DNA of 33,395 nt from Akkermansia sp. (GCA_017937215.1 JAGBDZ010000050.1:1-33395), one strand, 5' to 3'; positions 6,801-14,852 are shown, counted from the stretch's first letter. The notes: generated by a model from the sequence alone, not told the origin. Program-made: numbers and translations.

Positions 6801-9755
6801 GCGGAACACCGTGCGTTTCACCGTAAGCTCTGCCGCCAGCGGCTTACCATCCCACGCGGCGCCATCGGGTTTGACCGCTACCAGCTCCACCGGCATCGTG
6901 CCGCCGACCGAGGCCAGCAGCGATTCCGGGCGGATACCGCCATACACCGCAGCGGGGTGCATGGTCTGCTCCTGCACGCTGCGCACGCTCAGCTCGTTGC
7001 CGTTGGTCACCGTAGTGGTGGCCACCACATGCAGGGCCCCGGGCTTGTCCGACTTGGGCAGCGTGAAGTTCACGCTCCCCCGCCCGGCATCGTCCAGCGT
7101 GCCGCTCTGCGAATCATACTCCTTCTCCGCCCAGGAGCCGTGGCCGCCGTAGCATTCCTGGTAATAAGCCCAAGCGGTGTCCGTATAATCAGCAAAGCGG
7201 AATCCCTCCCACTGCGGCTGGCGGGGGTGGAAATTGCGGGGCTGGGAAACAATCAGCCAGTCCACCCTGCCCCGGGCCACCGGGGTGGTGGTGAAGTTCG
7301 TGGCCCTGGCCTCCACTTTCGCCAGTCCCTTGGCCGCATCGATACTCAGGGAGCTTTCCACCTCGAACTCATTGCGGCGGAATTCCTTGCAGGCAAGAGA
7401 AATGCCAGCCGTGCGGCTCAGGCAAACCCACTTGGAAGCCTTACCCTTCAACACGGCCTTATCCGGACTCGTCTCATTGTCATCGCCCTTGTACACCAGG
7501 GTGAATCGCACAGAGTAATCACCCACGGCATTCATGGGTGCATCCACCGTGAAACTGCCGTTATCCTCCAGCTTCACCGGCAGGGTAGCCACCTTTTCGC
7601 TGCCGTTATACAGCTCTGCCGTGATGCTTTCCACCTCAGGCAGCAGGATTTCGTTATTCTTCACCCAGCGGATGAGCCCCTTCACGTGTGCCTTTTCACC
7701 GGGGCGGTACAGCGAGCGGTCGCTGAAGAGATATACCAGCGGCTCCGGCAAATCTGCCGGGCAGATTCCCTCCTCCATCAATGCCTTATTCTGCCAGGTG
7801 TTGCCCTGGTTCGCTTCCCAATCCATCTTCCTGATCTCATGGCTCAGGATGACACTGTCATCCGCCGTGCAAAGCTGCAGGAAGCGAGTCTCTGCCGGAA
7901 AATCGCCCTGCACCAGTCCATTCTTCACCGGGAGCTCGCCCAGCGTATCTCCCTCGGCATCCAGCAGACGCAATGTGGCATCCTGCACCTCGCCCGCGGT
8001 GCTCAGGTGGTAGGCCCAGCCGAACAGGTGGCGGCCATTCGTCTTCCAGAGCAGTCCCAGGTCCGTCACCTGCACCAGGCCCTGGTTCATGCAGGGGTGC
8101 TTGCTCTTGCGCATCGGGTCGCCCTCCACCTCGACCATATAGAAACCGCCCACCGGCTGGCCGGGGAACAGCTCAGCCAGCGGCAGGTTGATTTCCGAAT
8201 CCAGCGAGGCCGGCAGCTCCTTCTCCACCGATGCCAGCACGCCGGGCAGGTCATCGGTATCGATGCGGTTGTCATCAAAGTCCTTGTCATCCAGCTTCGC
8301 TTCCACGCGGGCGTCGTGACGGGCTTCTTCATCGTTCCAATCAAGGCGTTCGCCGGTGTAGCGCGTGCCATAATCGGTGAGCAGGCGCACGGCGTCCTCT
8401 GCCTCGCCGCGCAGTTTCCAGAGGCGGATTTTACCACCCTTCACGCGACCATAGCGGCAGCGGATGGTGGTACTGCCACGCAGCTGCATCTGGCTGGCGC
8501 ACACATCGGTATAGATATACGGAGCCTTGGGGCGCAGAGCGGTCACATCCTCCGGCACCTCAGGACGATTCGCCTCATCAACCGGCACCACAGCTTCGTA
8601 CAGCCCCACCGTGCGCAGCTTGAATTCCTGAGCCCCGCTGTCGTACAGCAGAGTCATGCCGGTGCTGCCCGGCTTCACGCTGCCATCCGGCAGGCGCACA
8701 TCGCTCACATGGATTTTCTGCGGGGTGATGACAACCTCCTGCCCGTCCACCTGGGCGCGCAAGGCGCCATCACGCCACTCCATCTTCTGGTATTCGGGGG
8801 CTGTGGCATCTGCCGGCACCAGCCCCCACTCAAACTGGCGGACGAGCGCTTCGGGCGTGGTGGCAGCGGCGGGCATGTCGAGCTTCAGCTCCAGCTCATA
8901 CTTACCGGGGGCCTTGTAGGTATTGGTCACCACATGCTTCCACTCGCGACTCTTCAGCAGAACGATATTTCCGGGGCCGAAGCATTCTTCCTCATCATCC
9001 CAGCGCAGCCCCGGCATGCGGACGATTACGCCACCTTCACTCAGGGCTCCGGGCAGCTCCAGTACCCAGGTGTTCGGAACCAGCTCATCCTGCGGCAGCT
9101 TGGTGGCGGCCTCGCGGTCTTCATCACCCACCTGGTACCCGGTGCAGCTCCTGAAGGCATCCCAATCTGCCACGGCATCGGCCACCGTAGCCGGGCGGCT
9201 CACCACCGGGTAGCGCTTGCCACCCAGCTCGTAGAACATAACGGCCAGGCGGGATTTCAGAATATCGGCATACTTCTCCTCATCGGCACGCAGGAACACG
9301 TTTCCGTTATCGCAGCGCCCGGTGGAATAACCGTAGAAATAGCGAGTCGTCGCCAGCTTCTTCACCAGCGGGGGAATCGGTTCGCCCTTCAGCCCCTTCA
9401 CCCCCGCCGGCACCTCCAGGGTGAATACCTCCAGCACCGGCAGCTCGCGCACCGGCTTTATCTGCAGCATGGACGTGCTCTGCCACACCGCGGACATGGC
9501 ATCCGCATGGCTCAGCTTCACCACACCGGGCTTCACCGGCTTGCCCACCTCCTCCGCAGGCACCATCGGCACCGGGAAACTCACGCTGATGGTGAAGTCT
9601 TCCGTCATGGCGCCGTAGTACCGGGGGAGCTCCACCTCCGGCACAGGCAGAGCCGCCGCTGTTTCTGCCGCAGGAGCCGCCATCACCTGGTGCGGCACCA
9701 CGCCACCCAGAGCAAGCAAGGAAAGAGTACAGGCTAACGATGTTTTCATCATCAT
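3858..9755 (-). CDS. bacterial alpha-2-macroglobulin (YfhM-type, thioester-containing)
   Basis: This 1965-residue exported protein traps proteases in the periplasm through bait-region cleavage and a reactive thioester. An N-terminal signal peptide (residues 1 to about 27, ending VMA/APAAE) looks like a signal peptidase I type; I see no properly placed lipobox, unlike the lipoprotein E. coli homologue. The MG2 signature SDRSLYRPGEKAHV lies near residue 680. The thioester motif CSEQ is at 1519-1522 inside YPYGCSEQ, followed by the alpha-helical thioester domain and a C-terminal receptor-like domain. It is longer than the roughly 1650-residue E. coli protein, mainly before MG2. Three consecutive ATGs open the frame, so the exact start is ambiguous by two codons. 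It is the first gene of a two-gene operon with pbpC. Confidence 0.94.
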   Translation of the reverse strand: MMMKTSLACTLSLLALGGVVPHQVMAAPAAETAAALPVPEVELPRYYGAMTEDFTISVSFPVPMVPAEEVGKPVKPGVVKLSHADAMSAVWQSTSMLQIKPVRELPVLEVFTLEVPAGVKGLKGEPIPPLVKKLATTRYFYGYSTGRCDNGNVFLRADEEKYADILKSRLAVMFYELGGKRYPVVSRPATVADAVADWDAFRSCTGYQVGDEDREAATKLPQDELVPNTWVLELPGALSEGGVIVRMPGLRWDDEEECFGPGNIVLLKSREWKHVVTNTYKAPGKYELELKLDMPAAATTPEALVRQFEWGLVPADATAPEYQKMEWRDGALRAQVDGQEVVITPQKIHVSDVRLPDGSVKPGSTGMTLLYDSGAQEFKLRTVGLYEAVVPVDEANRPEVPEDVTALRPKAPYIYTDVCASQMQLRGSTTIRCRYGRVKGGKIRLWKLRGEAEDAVRLLTDYGTRYTGERLDWNDEEARHDARVEAKLDDKDFDDNRIDTDDLPGVLASVEKELPASLDSEINLPLAELFPGQPVGGFYMVEVEGDPMRKSKHPCMNQGLVQVTDLGLLWKTNGRHLFGWAYHLSTAGEVQDATLRLLDAEGDTLGELPVKNGLVQGDFPAETRFLQLCTADDSVILSHEIRKMDWEANQGNTWQNKALMEEGICPADLPEPLVYLFSDRSLYRPGEKAHVKGLIRWVKNNEILLPEVESITAELYNGSEKVATLPVKLEDNGSFTVDAPMNAVGDYSVRFTLVYKGDDNETSPDKAVLKGKASKWVCLSRTAGISLACKEFRRNEFEVESSLSIDAAKGLAKVEARATNFTTTPVARGRVDWLIVSQPRNFHPRQPQWEGFRFADYTDTAWAYYQECYGGHGSWAEKEYDSQSGTLDDAGRGSVNFTLPKSDKPGALHVVATTTVTNGNELSVRSVQEQTMHPAAVYGGIRPESLLASVGGTMPVELVAVKPDGAAWDGKPLAAELTVKRTVFRPYRYGSVFKSAIRNAADENTERRIPVQLTGTPQKLEIPVEGAGRYDVELRGRDAEGREFYSATRHYVWGDDVSPWEYMGDTGLVLLPEKDSYNPGETARVLVQTPVDAELLVTVERGKVLRHLRRKVTVSNPVIEVPLEGADAPGVYVSVSLVQNAGARGADGKPLLKMGTCLVRVEPAEKKLKVQLQAPQQSLLPGEPCQVSGVITDASGKPVANAEVTLFAEDEGTLQVMGYDLPDPIRHFYSMDGRGHCVGTFSGLGQLVSENLGSRYFGNKGVFIGGGGEDEMMGSGDVSDSAAAYLRQNFSPCALWLSSVKTDAQGRFSATYANPDTLTRYRLMAVAAAGDKFGSGEAGYHVTKPVMLEPAAPMSAAEGDELMLPVTLSMLPSELPEAANGAPIRWIVAMGGQNVQLPQRHQIVTLQGDAPVTVHFPIKVNRTGNVKLQWVVQAETAPHGSMLARCSDGVQLSFDAVPPMPYIRQDFSAVIQPGQTGNLSQWMRGDFRPDAKVEVSFTTNPLGGIGYPLQYLFTYPYGCSEQLSSTAIPWIYHQELKAALGISFPEGKNVAEVLADVDSRLARRALKKGRYDNENGGYTYWDGGAEACEFSPYVSMVRLLMGIGNELRDKRDLSNALDAAGSRPYMALVGLALTGNLETRHLDKVLKRVENQSKPLSAQERWSLALAARVLKHKQAAGLKKKAQATKATGDGDYHLPPLRALQCLLAVEEAPKSPATAEMLRRYVLDEAGQYSTWRNAWMTLSVARYVVASRQRETKALLNGETVTAATPQQYALLASSTMVPFKVEKNPVYVYGKAEGYLKHVQPEQVVDKGFAVQRRYEALQPDGSWKPVGSFRVGDVVRVTLNATATSAGSNLRYVVLEDRLPAAFEAVDPELGSQGLPAGLSENSGRLWWQSSTVSHREFLKDRVRVFVDNWNNRGKLQVSYVARVVRSGRVTAPGAKVELMYRPQVHGLSIPQQFEVAPR

Positions 9756-9902
9756 AAAGGGATAGGGTTATACAAGCATAGGCGTTTCTTGGTGATGACT
9801 TTATTGCATTAAATCATCATTCGAGATATTTCTTTCATACTCTACCAATCCACTGCCGTATTCACAAGCCTAAAAAACGGCTTATTTCATTTTCCTGCGT
9901 TC
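9756..9902. other. divergent intergenic region
   Basis: This spacer separates the divergent alpha-2-macroglobulin and ankyrin genes. I see no gene. A possible -10 (TATAAC on the minus strand, about 11 bases upstream of the macroglobulin start) lacks a good -35 partner. The plus-strand promoter for the ankyrin gene begins at 9903. Confidence 0.4.
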
Positions 9903-9930
9903 TTGACAAAGCAATGCTTATCAGTACAAT
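9903..9930 (+). promoter_or_regulatory. promoter of ankyrin gene, leaderless arrangement
   Basis: Perfect -35 TTGACA at 9903-9908, a 16-base spacer, and -10 TACAAT at 9925-9930. Only six bases separate the -10 from the ATG at 9937, so transcription should start at the initiation codon. Confidence 0.7.
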
Positions 9931-9936
9931 GCCCCT

Positions 9937-10389
9937 ATGGAACACCTCAACCGGAAAAAGCTCAACAAACGCCTGTTGGATGCCGCAAAGGAGGGAAAAT
10001 GGAGTATCATTCTCGAAGCGCTGAACGCAGGGGCGGATATCAATGCGCGGAACAGGGACGGATGGACACCGCTGATGCTGGCCATTGATAACCACCACTG
10101 GTATGAGGTCAAAAAACTGGTTGAACATGGTGCCGATGTGCTGGCGGCAGCGAAGGACGGCACCACCGTCACCATGCTGGGGGCGGCCTCCGGACTGTTC
10201 GAATGCGTTCCCCTGCTGCCCGAAGCCATAAACACGCGGGATAAAACCGGTGAGGATGCCCTCATGTACGCCGCGCGGAAAGGACGCGAGGAAAGCGTCC
10301 GCAGGCTGCTGGCAGCGGGAGCAAAGCCCACCAATCGGGACAACTCCGGGCAGACAGCGCTGCAAAGGCCCGATAACGTTTCCCTATAA
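9937..10389 (+). CDS. ankyrin-repeat protein
   Basis: This 150-residue protein consists almost entirely of ankyrin repeats, a protein-protein interaction scaffold. About four repeats are visible, with the typical consensus pieces DGWTPLMLAI, GADINARN, TGEDALMYAARKG, RRLLAAGAKP and SGQTAL. No signal peptide or membrane segment is seen, so it is probably cytoplasmic. It is a monocistronic gene between the divergent macroglobulin operon and the convergent thyA operon. The start is supported by the promoter sitting immediately upstream, and no other Met occurs before residue 47. Partner and function are unknown. Confidence 0.85.
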   Translation: MEHLNRKKLNKRLLDAAKEGKWSIILEALNAGADINARNRDGWTPLMLAIDNHHWYEVKKLVEHGADVLAAAKDGTTVTMLGAASGLFECVPLLPEAINTRDKTGEDALMYAARKGREESVRRLLAAGAKPTNRDNSGQTALQRPDNVSL

Positions 10390-10399
10390 TTTATCGGGC
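10368..10399. terminator. inverted repeat at the ankyrin gene 3' end
   Basis: GCCCGATAA (10368-10376) pairs with TTATCGGGC (10391-10399) across a 14-base loop that contains the ankyrin stop codon. A T-rich but interrupted tract follows. It lies between two convergent genes and may act as a weak bidirectional terminator. Confidence 0.45.
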
Positions 10400-10415
10400 A
10401 GATTGTTTCTTAATT

Positions 10416-11168
10416 TCACGGAATCACTGCGATACAGAGGCACACCAACAACAGGATGGCCACTCCCACCGTCAATCCGCGAAGAGCTGAGCTACCAACA
10501 GCCAGCCCCAGCAACGGCCAGAGATTGAGATACACAACCAGCGCAAAAAGCCCGATGCCATGAAAGGTTCGCAGTGAAATATCCGTGTACAACCCGACAT
10601 CCACGTGGTCTATATAACTCGCCGGTGCCTTACCCAGATTAGCACAGGCACCGGGTTCCGCCATATCCAGCACATTGCCCCGTTGGCGACCCAGCAGGGA
10701 GACCTCAGCCCCGGAGCGCAACAGCGCGAGGCGCTCGTCCCCGGCTTCCACCCAATCCACGCCGGGGGTGTTGATGGCAAAATAACCGAATGGCGACTGC
10801 CTGAACGTATGCAGGCCCTGCACCTGTCGGGCCCCCAGTTGCAGATTACCGGCATAAGCAATGGTCGTATGCTTCTGAACCTCAATCACACCGGTGTACG
10901 TACCCAGATTTCCGGCACTCAGCGATTCATCCGTACAAAGCGCCCCGGTCACCCGCACCAGGCGCCCCTCCAGGGCCGGGTCGATTGACTCTGCACTCGC
11001 CGTATACACCCGCTCGCTCTGCCAGTAATTCTTCAGCAGCTCACCCCACATGGACAGCAGCGCCAGCATCAGCAGCATGAGCAAACCACCCAGCACCACC
11101 ACCACAGGCCGCAGCAATGCCCAGAGCATGCTCCCCGCCACTCGAGTTTTTTCCTGAATATGAGCCAT
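10416..11168 (-). CDS. TMEM43-like membrane protein
   Basis: This 250-residue membrane protein has a strongly hydrophobic N-terminal segment (about 20-44), a soluble middle domain and two C-terminal hydrophobic segments (about 205-222 and 228-249). The segment after the first membrane helix, AESIDPALEGRLVRVTG, resembles the TMEM43 (DUF1625) family, in which a large extracytoplasmic loop follows one N-terminal helix. The similarity is by eye and moderate. It is the last gene of the thyA operon, 33 bases downstream of the preceding gene. Biochemical function is unknown, and a generic membrane-protein annotation is the safe alternative. Confidence 0.7.
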   Translation of the reverse strand: MAHIQEKTRVAGSMLWALLRPVVVVLGGLLMLLMLALLSMWGELLKNYWQSERVYTASAESIDPALEGRLVRVTGALCTDESLSAGNLGTYTGVIEVQKHTTIAYAGNLQLGARQVQGLHTFRQSPFGYFAINTPGVDWVEAGDERLALLRSGAEVSLLGRQRGNVLDMAEPGACANLGKAPASYIDHVDVGLYTDISLRTFHGIGLFALVVYLNLWPLLGLAVGSSALRGLTVGVAILLLVCLCIAVIP

Positions 11169-11201
11169 GGGTATTTATCTACCTTTCCTTAAAATCAAAC
11201 T

Positions 11202-11624
11202 TCATCTCCGCCCCTTTTTACTGCGGCGGCCCTGGCCGCGGGGGCTGGAGCGCCCCTGCCGCTGCGGGCGGGGTCGCTCTCGCAGAGCACGGCGCAGCCA
11301 GGGCAGGCCAAAGTGCATCCCGAGCCAGATGGCTGCTACCACCACCAGGGCCAGGGCTTCCAGCATATACTCGAAGTCGAGAGACCTGCGCACCTCTTCC
11401 GGCAGCAGCAGGAGGAAGGGCACCACCACCATAAGCCCGCAGATGAGGACACAGCCCTCAAAAAGCTCGCTGTTCCAGAAGGCGCCATCCTCCGCCTTAT
11501 CATCATAGCAGCAGGCCAGCAACACCAGCCCCAGAAGCCCCAGAATAACCACCAACACCCCCAGCGCCCAGGGTTTCACCCCGGCCGCCAGTATCATGGG
11601 AGAGAATTGAGAGATTATGTCCAT
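11202..11624 (-). CDS. small membrane protein with basic C-terminal tail
   Basis: This is a 140-residue protein I do not recognise. It has three hydrophobic segments (about 18-38, 58-74, 87-103) and a C-terminal tail of roughly 30 residues very rich in Arg, Gln, Gly and Lys, probably cytoplasmic and able to contact nucleic acid or acidic lipid. Its start overlaps the stop of the Sel1 gene by 10 bases, so it belongs to the thyA operon. Codon composition matches its neighbours, which supports a real gene. Confidence 0.75.
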   Translation of the reverse strand: MDIISQFSPMILAAGVKPWALGVLVVILGLLGLVLLACCYDDKAEDGAFWNSELFEGCVLICGLMVVVPFLLLLPEEVRRSLDFEYMLEALALVVVAAIWLGMHFGLPWLRRALRERPRPQRQGRSSPRGQGRRSKKGRR

Positions 11625-12361
11625 TGTTCCAAATCTTCCAGGGCGGTTTCAAATCCCTGCGCGGCGGAAAGCTCCAGCAGGTGGCGAGCTTCTGCTTTAT
11701 CCGGCTTCAATCCGAAATCACCATCCCGATACGCCACCCCCATGCGCCACTGCGCATCGGCATTCCCCGATTCAACGGCTTTGGTATACCAATGCAAAGC
11801 CAGAGTCGCATCTGCCGGCACGCCAACGCCCAGCTCGTAGCAACAAGCCAGGTTATACTGAGCCCGAGAGTCATTCAGATGCGCCGCGCGACCGTACCAA
11901 TACGCAGCCAGAGCTGCATTCTGCACCACGCCATCCCCCTGGTCATAGCAATAACCCAGCCGATTCTGAGCCTCGCTCGAATTCCGTTCTGCCGCGCGAC
12001 GATACCACTGCACCATGAGTACCTTATCTGCCGGCAACCCGATACCATATTCATACATTCGCCCCAGATTAGCCATAGCCTGGCAATCCCCCTGTTCAGC
12101 AGAGCGGTGGTAAAGCATCAATGCGTGCTGCAAATCCTGCTCCACGCCGGAACCTTCTTCATAGGCAGCACCCAGGTCATTCATCGAGGCAGCGTGCCCC
12201 TGTGCGGCAGCCTTGCGCCACCACTGCACTGCCTTTTCCGCGCCCTCGGGCTCCAGGTCACACAAGCAGCCTATCACATGCTGAGCTGCGGCGTCACCGT
12301 CTTCTGCCAGAGTCCTCAACTCCTCAAAGGGCAAATCCCACAAATCCGAGACAGCATTCAT
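11615..12361 (-). CDS. Sel1-like (TPR-type) repeat protein
   Basis: This 248-residue protein is built of tandem Sel1-like repeats of about 36 residues. Six or so units are visible, with signatures such as AVQWWRKAAAQGHAASMNDLG, here split as AVQWWRKAAAQGHAA and SMNDLG, plus ALMLYHRSAEQGDCQAMANL and ALHWYTKAVESGNADAQWRM. No signal peptide is present, so it is probably cytoplasmic, unlike the second Sel1 protein at 28347-29183. Sel1 repeats serve as interaction scaffolds. It overlaps the upstream 91-codon gene by 4 bp and the downstream membrane-protein gene by 10 bp, so all are co-translated. The partner is unknown. Confidence 0.88.
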   Translation of the reverse strand: MNAVSDLWDLPFEELRTLAEDGDAAAQHVIGCLCDLEPEGAEKAVQWWRKAAAQGHAASMNDLGAAYEEGSGVEQDLQHALMLYHRSAEQGDCQAMANLGRMYEYGIGLPADKVLMVQWYRRAAERNSSEAQNRLGYCYDQGDGVVQNAALAAYWYGRAAHLNDSRAQYNLACCYELGVGVPADATLALHWYTKAVESGNADAQWRMGVAYRDGDFGLKPDKAEARHLLELSAAQGFETALEDLEQWT

Positions 12362-12633
12362 CGCCGGTGCTTCCGTTTAGGTTCAAACTTCTTGAAGTTC
12401 ATGAAATAGAGCGCGGCAAGCAGCCAATGCACAAAGCAGGCAACTCCCAGAATGCCGCGCCACAATCCGGATTCAGCCGACAGCGAGGGAAGGAGCATCA
12501 GCACTGCAAAAATGAACATGAGCGGATACGGCCCATGCCCATCGAACTTACCCTCGCGCAGCCGGGTAAAGAGCATGACGGACAAGCCGCCACAGCCCAG
12601 CAGAAACAGGGTGATGGCGGCTCCGGTGCTCAT
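12358..12633 (-). CDS. small membrane protein
   Basis: This 91-residue protein has three hydrophobic stretches (about 4-22, 36-50, 59-78) and a basic C-terminus (KFEPKRKHRR). I do not recognise a family. It lies between folA and the Sel1 gene with 4-bp ATGA overlaps on both sides (12630-12633 and 12358-12361), which is good evidence that it is translated. It could be an anchor for the following cytoplasmic Sel1 protein, but that is conjecture. Confidence 0.75.
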   Translation of the reverse strand: MSTGAAITLFLLGCGGLSVMLFTRLREGKFDGHGPYPLMFIFAVLMLLPSLSAESGLWRGILGVACFVHWLLAALYFMNFKKFEPKRKHRR

Positions 12634-13097
12634 TTTTCGTAAAGCACGTGGGTGAAGCCCGCGAACTCCTGCTGCGGGGTGCGCGTGGCAAAGTGCTGCG
12701 CGAACTCCGGGAACCAGGTATCCACCTCGTGCGAGCCCTGCACTTCAGACACATGCAGACGCTGCATCAGCGGCAGCATCTGCGCATAGAGCTGAGCACC
12801 GCCAATCACCATGATTTCCGGGTTCTGGAGCTCCAGCGTTTCCAGCTGTGCCAGATCTGTGATGACCACTGCACCCTCGGCCACATAGTCGGCATTGCGG
12901 GTGAGCACGATATTCTGGCGGCCCGGCAGCGGGCGGCCCAGGCTTTCCCATGTCTTACGCCCCATGAGGATGGGGTGCCCCATGGTGAGGCGCTTGAAGA
13001 GCTGCATATCCTCCTTCAGGCGCCAGGGGATGCCGTTGTTCAGGCCAATGCCGCGGGCGGCATCCATGGCCACCACTCCTGAGAAGCAGATACTCAT
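12630..13097 (-). CDS. folA: dihydrofolate reductase
   Basis: This 155-residue enzyme reduces dihydrofolate to tetrahydrofolate with NADPH in the cytoplasm. The substrate loop [14 protein letters not shown] contains the catalytic acid D30, equivalent to D27 of E. coli. The cofactor motif [15 protein letters not shown] follows, then the [12 protein letters not shown] segment of the NADPH site. Length is standard. It overlaps thyA by 4 bp, the usual pairing: ThyA makes dihydrofolate and FolA recycles it. Confidence 0.96.
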   Translation of the reverse strand: MSICFSGVVAMDAARGIGLNNGIPWRLKEDMQLFKRLTMGHPILMGRKTWESLGRPLPGRQNIVLTRNADYVAEGAVVITDLAQLETLELQNPEIMVIGGAQLYAQMLPLMQRLHVSEVQGSHEVDTWFPEFAQHFATRTPQQEFAGFTHVLYEK

Positions 13098-13909
13098 ACC
13101 GAAACAGCGGCTTTGATATGCGGGTGCGGGTCGTAGTTCTCCAGCGTGAAGTCGGAGAAGTCGAAACCGTCAATCTCCGTCACGGCGGGATTGATGCGCA
13201 TGACGGGCAGCGGGCGGGGCTCGCGGCTCAGCTGCAGGCGAGCCTGGTCCAGGTGATTCTTGTAGAGGTGCAGGTCGCCGTAGGTGTGCACAAACTCGCG
13301 GGCTTCATAGCCGCAGACCTGCGCCACCATCATGAGCAGCAGCGCATAGCTGGCAATGTTGAAGGGCACGCCGAGGAACAAATCGCAGCTGCGCTGGTAG
13401 AGCTGCAGGCTCAGGCCGTGCTTCTCGCCCTCTTTCTGCGCAGGAATCACGCAGAACTGGAACAGGCAGTGGCAGGGGGGCAGAGCCATGCCGTCCACCT
13501 CGGCCACGTTCCAGGCGCTCACCAGGTGGCGGCGGCTCCAGGGGTTATTCTTCAGACCGTCAATCAGCTTGGCAATCTGGTCGATACTGCCACCTTTGCC
13601 ATCCGGCCAGGCGCGCCACTGGCTGCCGTACACCGGGCCCAGGTCGCCGTTTTCATCGGCCCACTCATCCCAGATGCTCACACCGCGCTCCTGCAGCCAG
13701 CGCACATTGGTGCTGCCCTTCAGGAACCAGAGCAATTCATAAATGATGGAACGCAGGTGCAGCTTCTTGGTGGTCAGGCAGGGAAATCCCTCGCGCAAAT
13801 CACAGCGAATCTGCCGCCCGAACACACCGATGGTGCCGGTGCCGGTGCGGTCTTCCCTGCCCACACCATTGGTGAGCACATCATCAAGCAATGACAAATA
13901 TTGATGCAT
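13094..13909 (-). CDS. thyA: thymidylate synthase
   Basis: This 271-residue enzyme converts dUMP and methylene-tetrahydrofolate to dTMP and dihydrofolate. The catalytic cysteine is C146 in [11 protein letters not shown]. The phosphate-binding arginines (R21 in REDRTGTGT and R126-R127 in [11 protein letters not shown]), the [17 protein letters not shown] block and the C-terminal Val are all present. It is the first gene of a six-gene operon running to 10416. Tandem heptamers lie directly upstream of its start, and I could not identify a consensus promoter there. Confidence 0.97.
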   Translation of the reverse strand: MHQYLSLLDDVLTNGVGREDRTGTGTIGVFGRQIRCDLREGFPCLTTKKLHLRSIIYELLWFLKGSTNVRWLQERGVSIWDEWADENGDLGPVYGSQWRAWPDGKGGSIDQIAKLIDGLKNNPWSRRHLVSAWNVAEVDGMALPPCHCLFQFCVIPAQKEGEKHGLSLQLYQRSCDLFLGVPFNIASYALLLMMVAQVCGYEAREFVHTYGDLHLYKNHLDQARLQLSREPRPLPVMRINPAVTEIDGFDFSDFTLENYDPHPHIKAAVSV

Positions 13910-13919
13910 AGCCGGATTG

Positions 13920-13968
13920 GATTGACTATTGACGATTGACTATTGACGATTGACTATTGACGATTGAG
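13920..13968. repeat. tandem heptanucleotide repeat
   Basis: Alternating GATTGAC and TATTGAC heptamers form three perfect 14-bp units (13920-13961), followed by one variant GATTGAG. The array starts 11 bases upstream of the thyA start codon. This class of short heptamer array is known from other bacteria; copy number is likely to vary between strains. Confidence 0.85.
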
Positions 13969-13975
13969 AAATTCC

Positions 13976-14026
13976 CTGCGGCTCCGCCGCAGCTGACTTT
14001 TCTACTTCGTAAATCGTACTTCGTAA
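13976..14026. repeat. GC hairpin and paired direct repeat downstream of pyrF
   Basis: CTGCGGC (13976-13982) pairs with GCCGCAG (13986-13992) over a 3-base loop. Two copies of TACTTCGTAA follow at 14003-14012 and 14017-14026. In the pyrF direction the hairpin is followed by an interrupted T tract, so it may also serve as the pyrF terminator. Confidence 0.5.
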
Positions 14027-14037
14027 TTCCCATTTAA

Positions 14038-14817
14038 TCAGAGCGCGAGAGCGCTTCTGATTAAGGTGGCCCACTTCTCGGCCTTTTCGGCGAAGCTCAG
14101 TTCGGGGTCCTTGTAAAGAATACCGCGGGAAACATTGATGGTGGGCGGAGCCACGCGGGTGCCACCGGTGAGGGCGGAAAGGTCACCACCCTGGGCACCC
14201 AGGCCGGGCACCAGCAGAGGAGCATCCGGCAGGTCGGTGAGAATCTGGCTGTTGGCATTGGTCAGGCCCACCACCATGCCCACTTCCGTGGCGCTGTTCT
14301 CAGCGATGGAGCGGGTCACCATATCGCCCACAAGCTGGTAAACCTTGCGGCCATTGGCCAGCACCTGCTGCTCCACATCCACGGAGCCGGGGTTAGTGGT
14401 CACGGCCAGCAGGTAGACAGCCTTGCCGGGGCGGTCCAGGAAAGGCTCCAGAATGTCGTAACCCATGAAAGGATTAAGCGTCACGGCGTCCACATCCATG
14501 CGGTCGAAGTAGGCCTGGGCGTAGTACTTCTGCGTCTCGCCGATATCGCCACGCTTGGCATCCAGAATCACGGGGATATCCTTGGGCATATCGGGCAGCA
14601 GTTCCTCCAGCATCTTGAGACCGGGCAGTCCCATAGCCTCGAAATAGGCAATATTGGGCTTGTAAGCAGCGGCGTAGGGGGCGGTCTCTTCCACCACCTT
14701 GCGCAGCCAGTCGGCCAGCTCGGTCATGTTTTCAGTCTGCGGGCGGGGGTCAAGCCCCACGCAGAGGGCGGAACGCGTGGCAGCGATACGGGCAGCAAGT
14801 TTCTCCGTGTATTTCAT
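14038..14817 (-). CDS. pyrF: orotidine 5'-phosphate decarboxylase
   Basis: This 259-residue enzyme makes UMP from OMP in pyrimidine synthesis. The catalytic motif DAKRGD is at 86-91 (K88), with GLDPRP at 21-26 and VPGLGAQGGD in the phosphate-binding part, as in the longer PyrF subfamily 2. The frame is open for another 74 codons upstream, to 15039, but that extension is excluded. A clear promoter ends at 14825, the upstream ATG at 14826 lies inside its -10 box, and the extension overlaps the neighbouring gene. The chosen ATG is the first after the promoter. The transcript is probably leaderless. Confidence 0.95.
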   Translation of the reverse strand: MKYTEKLAARIAATRSALCVGLDPRPQTENMTELADWLRKVVEETAPYAAAYKPNIAYFEAMGLPGLKMLEELLPDMPKDIPVILDAKRGDIGETQKYYAQAYFDRMDVDAVTLNPFMGYDILEPFLDRPGKAVYLLAVTTNPGSVDVEQQVLANGRKVYQLVGDMVTRSIAENSATEVGMVVGLTNANSQILTDLPDAPLLVPGLGAQGGDLSALTGGTRVAPPTINVSRGILYKDPELSFAEKAEKWATLIRSALAL

Positions 14818-14824
14818 GCGCGTC

Positions 14825-14852
14825 ATTATAACACACCACAGCCCGATGACAA
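14825..14852 (-). promoter_or_regulatory. pyrF promoter, leaderless arrangement
   Basis: On the minus strand: -35 TTGTCA (14852-14847), 16-base spacer, perfect -10 TATAAT (14830-14825). Seven bases separate the -10 from the pyrF ATG at 14817, so the start codon itself is the expected +1. This decides the pyrF start. Confidence 0.75.

Noticed and set aside
6957..9737. 926-codon open frame opposite the alpha-2-macroglobulin gene (also 3879-6584)
   Set aside because: It mirrors a real gene on the other strand. Its protein is His/Gln/Leu-rich low-complexity sequence with no family motif, as expected from codon bias in GC-rich DNA.
13920..14026. CRISPR-like array
   Set aside because: The repeats are contiguous heptamers and short direct repeats with no unique spacers, and no cas gene is present.
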